Source: Usnea hakonensis
Lineage: Eukaryota; Ascomycota; Lecanoromycetes; Lecanorales; Parmeliaceae
DNA length: 59,001 nt
Direction: 5' to 3'
Assembly: GCA_013423325.1 (NCBI GenBank)
Contig: BLJB01000006.1
Coordinates: forward strand, 1-59,001
Part shown: positions 12,006 through 22,026 of the stretch, piece after piece
How the letters are laid out: each line of letters starts with the position of its first letter
How positions within the stretch are numbered: the stretch's first letter is position 1
Notes under the pieces: model-generated
What the model saw: the letters and a program-made list of their open reading frames with translations, nothing else
The model's database searches: none
Told to the model about the DNA's origin: nothing
Translations under genes and position numbers: made by a program

Positions 12006-12031
12006 GTAACGGTCCGGATGTAACGGTCCGG
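12006..12031. promoter_or_regulatory. direct repeat containing CGGTCCG, candidate Zn2Cys6 regulator site
   Basis: GTAACGGTCCGGA occurs twice with a 14-base period, about 230 bases upstream of the PKS start codon. CGG-N-CCG is the inverted CGG-triplet type of site bound by fungal binuclear zinc cluster activators. The duplication is seen; binding is inference, and no such regulator is encoded in the window. Confidence 0.35.
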
Positions 12032-12102
12032 AGCAATCGGGTCACTTGTCACAGTGTGGGATCGGACGGTTGTCAGAGAGAGGTTCATGTCTTAAAAACA
12101 AG

Positions 12103-12161
12103 AACATGGACATGGACGAGGACGAAGACAAGGTCAAGGACAAGGACAAGGACAAGGACAT
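12103..12161 (+). repeat. imperfect (GGACAA)n hexanucleotide array
   Basis: About nine units of GGACAT, GACGAG and GGACAA type follow each other. It is non-coding, located ~320-380 bases upstream of the PKS start codon, and simple-sequence in nature. Confidence 0.8.
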
Positions 12162-14828
12162 AGAAAGTCAAAGTAAAGCAAGCGTAGGATTCGGTGCTCA
12201 GGCCTTGATCCTGATAACAGAATAATCATAATAATAGGATGGCAAGGAGTTGAGATGTTTATTATTATTGAAGCGTCGAGTTGACAAGTTTCAGAGAGGT
12301 CGCATGTTGTGGATTTCTGATGTCGTCACACCCAATACAATTTTCTTAAAATGAGCAAGTTCAAACCCCATAATCCATCCGCGCGAATGAACATGCCCCA
12401 TCCTTTATATTGCACTTGTCTTTCATATCAAGTATAGCTGCTGCTTGATTCGTTACCCAAATGACCCGTGGAAACAAAACGGACTGTGCGAATAGTTTGC
12501 CGAGACAGGAATCAAGTACTCGTACGTAGGTAGCTAAGTGATTTCTGGACATGGTGCCTGCAACTCTACATGTCAGGATGCCTAAAGTGAATTGCTCCGA
12601 TGGTGATCATGCCGCTAAGGAAATCTCAGATCCCCCACCGATTGAAAAGCTACCTATCTTACCGACTACCGAGATCTGCCTCTGCCACTGCCAGCGAGTG
12701 GACAATCGGAGCACGGGGGGCTGCAACATGGCTCAATTCGGACTTGTAGCAGTTCCAGACCTTAGTCGGTGGACAAGTCCAAGGCATGCGATTGCAGAAG
12801 TGAAGATTTAGCTCAAATTGCACAGACAAAAGAGTTCAAGCTCCCTTTTCAGGATTATACGTATACGAACCTTCTCCGGCTTTCATCTTCCGGCCGGCTC
12901 ATTCAGCCATATCGAGCGTTTCTAACTCGGGGATAGAGTTACACCTAAGTAACCTTTTGGTGCCCAAAGTGCAATAACGCCTTGAGCTGAATAGCTGTTG
13001 ACGAGTCAAAATTCTCCGTTGGTCAAACGAAGAAATCTGCTTGGGAAAGGCTAGCTGACCGTCCCACTCCCCACCGACTGCTCGCTACGCTCATATTTGG
13101 GAATGGGATTCCAATATGGGCAGATAGTATCTGGAATCAAGCGTCAAAACATGAATTTTCAATGTTGGATTCGGGTCTTGGCTTGTGAATGTGAATCAGT
13201 ACATAGTATACTTTGTGCAAGACGCCGAGAGAGTGCATGAGTTTAGCGATGCGGGGGGTTACAGCTTACACGCGGGCCGACATTAGAGGCCCATCTAGCC
13301 CCCGAAAGAAGTTTCGCCTCTCGGGTTGGCTGGGGTCGTCTAGGGTGCATTAACCGAATAGCGAAAGGTCTACATCCCTAAAATCTCGCTAAATTTAGAG
13401 GCTCATCCGCCAACCGACCCATTCAATATGAACAGATACTTCACCTAACTACTCTGCTGCCCAAAGCCACCGCTCAATTAATTGAAGCCGCTCCACTTGA
13501 TCAGTCCTTCTTCTCCTGATATATATTAGGTCTACCAAATGCAAGAGAAACGTACTGATGGCTCTGCCAAGTCTAGACTCTTGATGCTGCATACCCAAAA
13601 ATTTGTGCAAAACACCAAACATGCAGATTGCCTTATCTAGAAAATGCGACTGGTTGGTCAACGCCCTGCACTCCCTGATCTACAATGCACTCAGACCGTT
13701 CTTGCTGCAGAAGCGCGTTCCGCATGTACAGCACATCAAGCGTTAGCACTCGACGTTTCAGGACCCTTGATGTCGAGACAGGGATTCTTGCATGTCTCTG
13801 TCAGGATCGTCCTCGCGCCTGCCGCTGGTTGGATATTCTCTAGAGAAGCCCAGGGCTGGACCTTAAGACGTAGTAGTGACTGACATTGGTCTCTTTGCTT
13901 AGCTAATATGACATGAGAGTTATCAGGAGGGACTTTCCTCTTTTGGATCGAAGTTAGTAAAAGAAAGATTTTGCAGCCGAGTTTGAAATGGTTGAACTTT
14001 TTGAATGATCAAGATCTTCATCTTTCTTGATTGTAGCATAAAATATTACATGGGATGAAGCACTCCAGAGCAGACATCTTGGGGTCAACAAAGAAAAACA
14101 AAGAAATGAGCATCGAACCGCCAAGCTCAATCTTGGCTAGCTGCATCTGCACATGCCTTGGGTTGAGAGTCGCCAAGCGGATGCAGTCTATGCAACGAGG
14201 GCTGTGTCCTGGCTCCTGCTTTGACTTTTTCCCATTCTTTGAACGGGACGCTTCTTGAAGAAACAAGGAAGACCATCCAACCCGTGGAAGATGAAGATCG
14301 ATTGATCGATGACCGTTAAACCAAGCATGGTCTGTAATCCGTGGCTTTCGTGTGAAATGCGGCATTTCAAATCGACGATCGATCCCATATCCGTATGCAA
14401 TTTGCAGTCCCAAGAGACTGATGCCATCTGTCTAGGCCCAAATGCCATATCATCAACTCTCGAAATTGATGTCATGCACAAGTTGTAGCATTGCATCTTG
14501 CATCATTACTATGCACGGCCGTTATCTTCGCCTCGTGTCCACTTTTCACCGACCTCGACCTCGAACGGCTGGTGGCAAAGTACGAGTAAACAAACTGTCC
14601 GAAACTAGATACCGCCATTCACCGCTGCTGGGTTTGGTCTAGACTGACTTTACGCCAAAGTTTTGACACATGTCAATTTGTGGGGCCCAATCAATTGACG
14701 TTACCCTTTCTTGCCCTGACATCATGCCTTGGTAGCTTTGACAGCCTAATCACGACTCTCCACCGACCACCTTCCCAAAACCCATCAAAAACACATCGAG
14801 AAGCCGGACCACCTTCGACCGAGCAGAG

Positions 14829-15838
14829 ATGAAATTTCTATGCATCCATGCCTCGTGCACGAATCCGGATGTAAGCGGCTGCCACCTGCTGCCCCAATCC
14901 CCAAACAGATGCCTGCATACCATCTAACCCAAAAGCTCACAGACAATGAAATGGTCCATAAGTACGGAACCTTTCCAAAACTCAATCCTCTCCCAAAAAA
15001 ACAAACCACCCGCCTAACCAACCCCTCTAACCCAGACCGACTTCTCACCCAACTATCCGACGACAAGAACATCACCTTCCACTTCGCCCAAGGCTACCTC
15101 GACTCCCCACCACCCCAATGGCTCGCCGAGCAACTCGAAGGCCCCCCCCACCTCCGCTTTTTCCAATGGAACACCGCCCTCCTAGACCTGGGCTACGAAA
15201 AATACGTGCAAAAGCACGGCGCTCTGACCGACGCCCTAGCCCTTGACGCCCCCTCCTCACAACAACAACAACAAACAGAAGACGACGACCCCCTCGCCAC
15301 CATCTACACCTCCATAACGGCCACCGACCCCGCCGCCATCCTCCCCGAACCCTGGAGCGTCACCCTCGCCCTCGAATACCTCCACAACATAATGGACACC
15401 TCCGGCCCCTTCGACGGCCTAATCGGCATCTCGGAAGGCGCCTCTGTCGCCGCCACCCTCCTCATCGAAGACCTGCAATCCCACCTCCCCACCTCCAATC
15501 CCACCAACCCAACCCCCTCCACCCTCCGCTGCGCCCTCTTCTACATCGGCTCCCCCGCCATGACCGCCGACGGCACGCGCGCCATCACACCCGCACTGGA
15601 CGGACAAGTCATCACCGTGCCGACGTGTCATGTTGTTGGGACGCGGGACGCGTTTTTGAGGGGCGCGGAGGAGTTGTTGGGGGTGTGTGAGGAGGGGAAG
15701 AGGTTGGTGGTGAGGGATGGGGGGGGGCATCGGATTCCGCAGGATTGGGAGACTAATGGGAGGATTGCGGAGTGGGTTAGGGAGAGGGAGAGGGAGTTTG
15801 TTGCTGAGGGGGGGAGGGGGGGTCAGCGTGTGGCTTGA
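14829..15838 (+). CDS. FSH1-family serine hydrolase (LovG/CitA-like), PKS-associated
   Basis: An alpha/beta hydrolase of the family that includes LovG and CitA, which release or edit chains on fungal PKSs. Exon 1 (14829-14870) encodes MKFLCIHASCTNPD, the family's usual first beta strand and oxyanion region. A GTAAGC donor follows, and exon 2 (from 14909 if the 38-base intron is right) gives 323 residues in all. Seen: FHFAQG, then LRFFQW, the nucleophile elbow GISEGA with Ser189, Asp261 in VVGTRDAF, and His288 in GGGHRIPQ, in the right order and spacing for a Ser-Asp-His triad. A Gln/Asp-rich insert (five Gln in a row) lies near residues 125-135. The region just after exon 1 matches the family poorly, so the intron acceptor may be wrong (14962 is another in-frame option). 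It is divergent from the PKS, which lacks a releasing domain; the partnership is inference. Confidence 0.85.
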
Positions 15839-18659
15839 GGACAGAGTTAGGAGCAGGTAGATGTTTCTTGTTCTATACTGAGAGCTTTATTGTGATGTGG
15901 CTTCATTCCATCTTGCAACAGACACTGCAGGCCGTCAAAGACCATCTTTCCTCTGCCCCACCGGCCAAGTCTCCAACGCACATGCCATACCCAAGTACCC
16001 ATACAGCAAGCATGTATTCCATCTCCCCCTCCAAGCCTTCGCATCCCGTGCTACCCCATCCAAGATCTTTCTAGCCCATCCCATCCCATCTTATCTCCTC
16101 CATCCCCAACAACACTCGCAGCCCACACCCCCCACAGCCCCTCCCGTCCCACTCCAACACCCTTCCCTACCTCACAGTCCCACCCTAACTCACCACACGC
16201 AACCCACTCTCACCAAAGCAACCAGCGAGCGAGCTCCATCCCAAGAGCGTGGTGATGTCTTCTTTCTTCTTGATACCTCACCGGTGTCAGCGACCTGCCT
16301 GCTCAGCTATCTCGGCGGCCTGTCCGCTTAGCCGGCCAATCAACTGCCTCCCCAACGTAGTACCAGTCTGTAATAGATGCACTGATCGATGCGATACTCG
16401 AACAAGGGTTGGGTTGGATTGGTTGTGATGGCGTGTGGTACTTGAAGGAGGTGGGATAGAGATATTGAGATGGGTGGGGAGGAGGGAAGGTAGGTAGGTA
16501 GGTAGGTAGGCAGGCAGGTAGGTAGGTAGAGGAGTGTAGTATTGGAAAGAGGGCTGATGGGGTATTTTGGGTGCATGGATTAGTGGTGGAGAGCGAGCTG
16601 TGGGATGGGAATATTGTGGTAGGTGTGGAGGAAGGAAGGTAGGGTAGGAGGTAGGTAGGTGGGTAAGTAGAGGGATGTAGTATTGAAGAGAGGGCAAATG
16701 GGGTGTTTTGGAAGTATGGACTGGTGGTGGAGAGCGAATATAGTGGGTTTTGTTGTGGGTTTGGAGCTTGGGTAGAAATGGTGAGGGGTCGATGTCGATT
16801 GATGATGCTGGGAGGGGAGCTGGTGTTGGGTTGGACGGAGATGCCGAAGAGATCGGCTTCACTTTGCAGTGGTATTGGAGTCACTGAGGCGGTCCAGGAG
16901 TGAGTATAGAAGGGCTCCAAATAGATTCATTGAAAGGACTCTGAAGTACACCATTCCCTGTTCAATTCGTCATACAGAGACAAGCGGTCTGTGGGGTAGT
17001 AAGCGTAATTGAGTCACGCTCAGAGGAGTTCACTGAGCCCTCCAACGAACCATACGCCTTGAGAGAGCTCATGGTGTTTAGAAATCTGATGGGATCAAGC
17101 GAAGCGAGACACTCAACCATCCAAGAGCCACACAGAGGCGGATGATTTAAGAGTCGCAAGCCAGACACTACACGAGCAGAGCTCCCTCGTCGACTGAGCG
17201 GAGGGAGAGCGGAGCTCAACACCCTAGGGTCTGGATCGGGATTGCCAACGCCTTCGAATCAGTGGAAGACTAGAAAGAAGTAAACCATGCCGTTGCTAGG
17301 TAGATCGGCAAGCTAGACTCCTGCAGCTCACCAGATTAAAAATCGCAGCAGTGAAGTGTTCTCCAGCACAGCCTAGGGAGTAGAGCACCCAAGTCTCAGA
17401 GGCTCCCTTTGTCTCGTGGTTCAGAACGACTCTTCACGACTCTGATCAGACTTGAGATATAGTCCTAAGCAAAGCATTTCACATTGCCCAGTGTATATGC
17501 ACCAGCTCTTTTCCACATAGATCGCTGCGTTGCTTCTTCGTTGTAAGGGAAGGAATCATGAGGATAGTGGAGAGGACGACGACGGTGACACTCGCGGAGG
17601 AATGCTAAGAGCATACAGATGTCAGTCATAGAGCGTGACGAGGGGTGAGTGGTCCGTTGCTGGCGTGGAAGGGGAAGGAATGGTATACGTCAGTGGTTGC
17701 TTACATTGAAGCGCTGGTCAGGATAGACGATAGCATGATTTAACCCTCGTCAGGGAAAACACGGCTAATCCCTTTCCTAGTCAAGCATAGCAGTGCCTCA
17801 AAATGCACTTGACGCTCGAAGTTGCGTTTGAAGGGTCCCAATGATATTGATCAAGGCGGCACAATGGCGCTGATGGGTACACCCATGCGGACGGTGCAAA
17901 GGAGCATTACCACTGTTCATCGCAGACCGAAAGCTGCATGAAGATTGAGGATGTATGACAATTGAGAAAGAGTTCAGAGTAAATTGATGCCAAGACTTGT
18001 AGGGCGGCGTCTCTCGATAAAATACAACATGCTCCCCTGAACGATTGACACAATTGACTCTTCCAACAAGGACTAGACGGTAAGTAATGAAATGATTGGA
18101 CAATTGTAAAGGGAGCTAGGTGTTAAGATGCACACGCTGGTGGCTAACTTGCATGAACTACTACGGCACAGCCTTCTTGCTACCTTATAATCTTCTGGAA
18201 GCAATCTATGCGACCCTACAAGAGCTGACAATCTGAAACAACAAGCATTTCCTCTGCAAACAGAACCGTGCGATCCCAGTACTTCAAACTAACGGCTCAG
18301 CCTCACTGACCAGACCAAATATCAAATAATAATGATAATAATGGCAGCAATTCGCCGACCTGGAACCTGTATATGATCCAAAAATGAATCCAAAATCTCT
18401 GCTCTCCTCTCCTCTCCTCTCTTGATTTCACCATGTCATGACTTCTGATCATGCGCATTCTTCTTCTTACTCTTCAACCCTCTCATCCACCTCCATCTTA
18501 GAATGATGGGCTTGAGGAGCAAATCAAGCATCCTCGAGCTTGATTCTAAAGTAATACAGCACCTCGAAATCGGGAAAATTGACCGAAGCAGTAGTAACAC
18601 ACTATCCTGCTAATCGAGTGTTACTCCAAAAGCACTTCCAGTCGCTCTTCCTCCGCGCC
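15839..18659. other. intergenic spacer rich in simple sequence
   Basis: No gene is supported. It contains C-rich low-complexity DNA (16050-16200), GGTA microsatellite and a duplicated ~150-base segment (16464-16740), and a CTCTC run near 18405-18422. Open frames on the minus strand at 16287-16920 encode only Pro/Tyr/Leu/Thr repeats and are products of the repeat. Confidence 0.6.
16464..16740 (+). repeat. GGTA microsatellite inside an imperfect ~150-bp tandem duplication
   Basis: Copy 1 (about 16464-16606) and copy 2 (about 16618-16740) share, in order, a GGTAGGTAGG tract, a TAGAG(G)GNGTGTAGTATTG-like block, an AGAGGGC block, TGGGGTNTTTTGG and TGGTGGAGAGCGA. The GGTA tract is longer in copy 1 (16491-16530), as expected for microsatellite slippage after duplication. 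Confidence 0.75.
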
Positions 18660-21570
18660 ATGGCCATGTCAACCTGGATCTCAAACGTTACCAACTCGAC
18701 CCTTAACGCATCTGTGTCTACCTTTAGCATCCAAGATGCTCTCTCGATTGGCACGGTCGATACATACGTCCCATTCCTTTTCGAAATAGGCTGCACCCAG
18801 GAAGACGGAAGTCAGAACTGTACTAAAGCCTGCCTGGACTACAACCAGATATTTGGTAGTCTGGACACTTTGCACAATTGTATGGTGTATCCCACCGTAG
18901 CAGATCTCTATGCCAGGCGCAATCTTAGTCATGTGCCTCTGGCTCTGGCCCAGCAATTGAGCATAGAGCCAAGCAGGATAGAATCACCACTTTACAACAG
19001 TATCACCACTACCATACAGAAATGTCTCATCGATTTTTGCGATACCCTCTCTGGCTGTGCCCGAGCCCTTAATGAGTCCAGCATGTCTTATTCACCCTCC
19101 AACATCACAAGCGGCTTTTACATATACAGCGAGTATAGCTACGGGTACGAGAACGATGGCTGGGACTTCTGCGACTATGTCCCCGAATCCTTCAACCCAG
19201 ATATTGGTGGCATCGGCGTATGTTTCCTCCTCCGGTAGGACTTTATAGATGAATACCGCTAACGTTTGATTAGGTATATATATCATATTGGATCCAGACG
19301 GGGCTCGCCCTTCTTAGCTTTGTACTGGTGGTCTGGTTGAACTGGGGCATTTATTACATCTGCTTCGGCGCTCTTCTCTTTCCACGTGGATACATCAAAG
19401 CCAAAAGGATCGCTCAAAGAATCCGAAACAACTCAAGGAACAAGCATCTTCCCAGCCTGACAGGGGCGCTGGCCGAATTCCAAAAGGCGCAATGCTTTTT
19501 CATGATGGCAATCAACGTTGCGGCTCTCGTTAACAGAAACAGCGGAGGATTCCAGCCCAATAGCTTGCAGCAACTATACAATACATACGTCTTAATCAAG
19601 AGCATCTCCATCAGCGGGTATCTTCCGGTAACCTTCACTCTTTTCACATTGCATCTCGTTGACGTGGTGTCATGGTACCTCCTTGTTCTGTCGATTGTTA
19701 CTGTTATAGTGTCCATTGCAACCCTCTTCGTGATTGGGTCGTTCAGCCCTAGCCAAAAAGACATGGACTATTTGAGCCAGCAGGCAATCAGTGGCGGACC
19801 GGTCAGCTGTGGGGCCCATAATCTGGCCGTATACTGTTTTCGTCCAGTTGGTGGGGCATATGGCGACTCAACCGATCCAGCCAGCGGAGCGTATTCCATG
19901 TTAGCATTTTGCCTCGTTGTTCTCGTCCTACTTGTCGCCCATCAGTACCATGCATTCAAGGACCCACTTACTGGGAGGCCTAAGCCATGGCTCTCCAAGG
20001 TATTCAACTTTTTCTTTCACAAGGGCGAACGGAGTCTTCGCTGGGTGCAAATTGGACTGGCACTGATCTCGATCGGTCTGAACAGCTACTGTAAGCCACT
20101 TTTCTCTCGATCCACAAATCCGTGTAGTTCTGATGCTCATTGAAATAGTCCTTAATGGAGATTCTTACGACTATGAGTACTACGATTTTGGGTATGCGTA
20201 TGGGTCTGGGCAATATTCGAAATCAAATACTCTTGCATTGGTGCTCTTTACCTCCTGTTGGACTTTTGCTTTCGTCCTTTACTTGATGCTCACCTCCGCC
20301 TCAGCCCACACCCGCACCGTCAAGCCGATTGGTAGATTCTTCAGTAAGAAGATCGCCTTAGCAGTCGACTTCCTGTCCACAGTCTTTTGGTTTGCTGCCT
20401 TCGTTGCCCTCGCCCAGTCCATCGGTGTTCCTGCTTGCGGAGACGGGCCCGACGCTCAATGTGGCTTGGTAGTAACAAACATCATTGTGGGAATCTGTGC
20501 TTGGTATGTAGCTTGCCCAGGCACTTATACGCGGTATTTGTTGACAGATCGGCAGCATCACCTTTATCGTAACCACAGTCTTGGCTGCGCGCCACATGAT
20601 TCGTACCCGCATTGAGCTTTCCGAGAAATACACTCATAGCAAGTATTACTGGATGATACAACGCTTCAGGGATTACCAATTGAAGCGACGATTAACAGAG
20701 AAGACTCCATCATGGAAATATGTCACACGAAAAGTATCCTCGTGGAAAGAGCTGTTACGCAAACTGCCCTCATGGACTAGAAACCCATTTTTGGCCGATA
20801 GGTACACAAGCCTCCTGCAAAATACGCTCCCCATGATGAGTCTTATCCGCCGTGTTCATCAAGACGTGACGAGTCACGCTTCCGTATTGGACTGGCCCTC
20901 GACACTGACATCCGCCGCCGTGGTCTCAATGTACCTCCTATTCTTCTGCCTTTACATCTATTGGTTTTCAGTGTTCATCAAAGATCTCGAATGGTTCGCC
21001 TACAACGGCGTCGCTGTGAATTCCTGGAGCTTCGGGCAGGTGGTTGCTATTACAGTGTGGGCTGAGCCGCTTTGCGAATATTTTCATTTGGAGTTGCGTG
21101 AGTTTCCCGGCATTCCCAATTTTTCTCCCAACAATGAAGCCAGGACAGACGAGGTTGGGGATAGTTCAATTGGCTAATTCGGCTCACTAGGCGGCATGAA
21201 ACGCGGGTTCGAGCATCGTCTCTGGGGATACCAGGTCGTGAAGATAAAGCAGCCGGATGCAGAACTAGGGATTGAGTCCGATTCCACGTCTTCCGATCGT
21301 TCGCCTTCACCGGCCGATTCCGTTGAAGACCAACGCTCTGGCGATTGTGACAAGATGAAAGTCGTGCCATCTTCCGGTCCAACGCTCAATGGCGAGGACT
21401 TCGATCAGGACAAAGGCGGTCGTGTCAAACCCAACCATAAGGAACTTCCGACAACGCCTGTATCTGAGCCTAGGGAAAAAAGCAAAGAGGCGGAGGAGCG
21501 CGGAGGGGCAACAGAATGGCAGATACCGGAGACTATTTTTCTGACGAGCGAGTCGATATCCCCGTTTTAG
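18660..21570 (+). CDS. polytopic membrane protein with extracellular Cys-rich domain, orphan
   Basis: Five exons (18660-19217, 19274-20090, 20149-20503, 20556-21097, 21191-21570) splice in frame to 883 residues. Intron 3 could instead be 20508-20547. Residues 1-186 are polar, with several NxT/NxS sites and Cys pairs and no early membrane segment, so this part is probably outside the cell. About nine hydrophobic segments follow, including TGLALLSFVLVVWL, SWYLLVLSIVTVIVS, YSMLAFCLVVLVLLVAH, LALVLFTSCWTFAFVLYL, ALAVDFLSTVFWFAAFVAL and VVSMYLLFFCLYIYWFSVF. The four-segment block spanning exons 2-4, with a short Cys-containing loop (ACGDGPDAQC), looks like a MARVEL-type bundle, but that is a weak resemblance. 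The cytosolic C-terminus is Ser/Pro/Asp/Lys-rich. Function is unknown; a cell-surface sensor or transporter is only a guess. Confidence 0.75.
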
Positions 21571-21573
21571 ATT

Positions 21574-21700
21574 TTGCACGTTTATGATACCCACTAGACC
21601 TATGACTGCACTCAGCCACAGGAAGGCAGAGTGCAAATTTATGATACCCTGATAAATCGTTAACCCTATAACTGCATTCAGCCACTGGAGGGAGAGAGGT
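21574..21700 (+). repeat. direct duplication downstream of the membrane-protein gene
   Basis: Two diverged copies of ~55-60 bases share TTTATGATACCC, CCTATNACTGCA and TTCAGCCAC/CTCAGCCAC blocks in the same order, starting just after the stop codon at 21570. The first copy is at about 21578-21630 and the second at about 21636-21695. Confidence 0.65.
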
Positions 21701-21710
21701 CTACGTGTTT

Positions 21711-22026
21711 TCACCTCTCTGGCTCCTCGAAGGCTTCTTCGTCAGCTCCAAGATGACCAACTTCCTCGCGGTCCTTCGCATATTCGACTATCAAGCCCAA
21801 GCCGTCATCGTCAATCCTCTTGTCACACAGAAGTCAGTCATCCAATAACACCGTCTTCGAGAAACATGGTTTTCGAAGAGCTCCAATCAGATCGATTGTG
21901 AATAGGTGGTTGTAGTGCGAGCTCTTGGTCGAATGCTCCCTTGTTCTTACACTGTTCTCCCCGCACTGTGGTAGCCAAGCAGCATTCACAATGAAGACCA
22001 TTGTCCTCTCCCGTCTTCCCAATTCC
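21711..22026 (-). pseudogene. possible remnant of a fungal zinc-knuckle/GIY-YIG-type gene
   Basis: A minus-strand frame ending near 21835 contains HCECCLATTVRGEQCKNK, a C-x3-T-x2-G-x2-C pattern like the start of fungal T5orf172 (GIY-YIG) proteins. A second frame to the left (DDDGLGLIVEYAKDREEV, stop at 21711) could be joined through a weak GTTATT donor. No convincing start codon or catalytic domain remains, so I read it as a fragment. Chance resemblance is possible. Confidence 0.2.

Larger units (their letters stand above)
11780..14828. other. divergent intergenic region between PKS and serine hydrolase
   Basis: No gene is supported. The PKS is transcribed leftward and the hydrolase rightward from its ends, so both promoters lie inside. 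It contains a duplicated CGGTCCG element at 12010-12030 and a hexanucleotide array at 12103-12161. Short open frames here (the longest about 130 codons, near 14018-14413) lack any family resemblance and look random. Confidence 0.6.

Noticed and set aside
16287..16920. Overlapping minus-strand frames of 190-205 codons rich in Pro, Tyr, Leu and Thr
   Set aside because: They read straight through the GGTA microsatellite and its duplication; the amino-acid periodicity is that of the DNA repeat.
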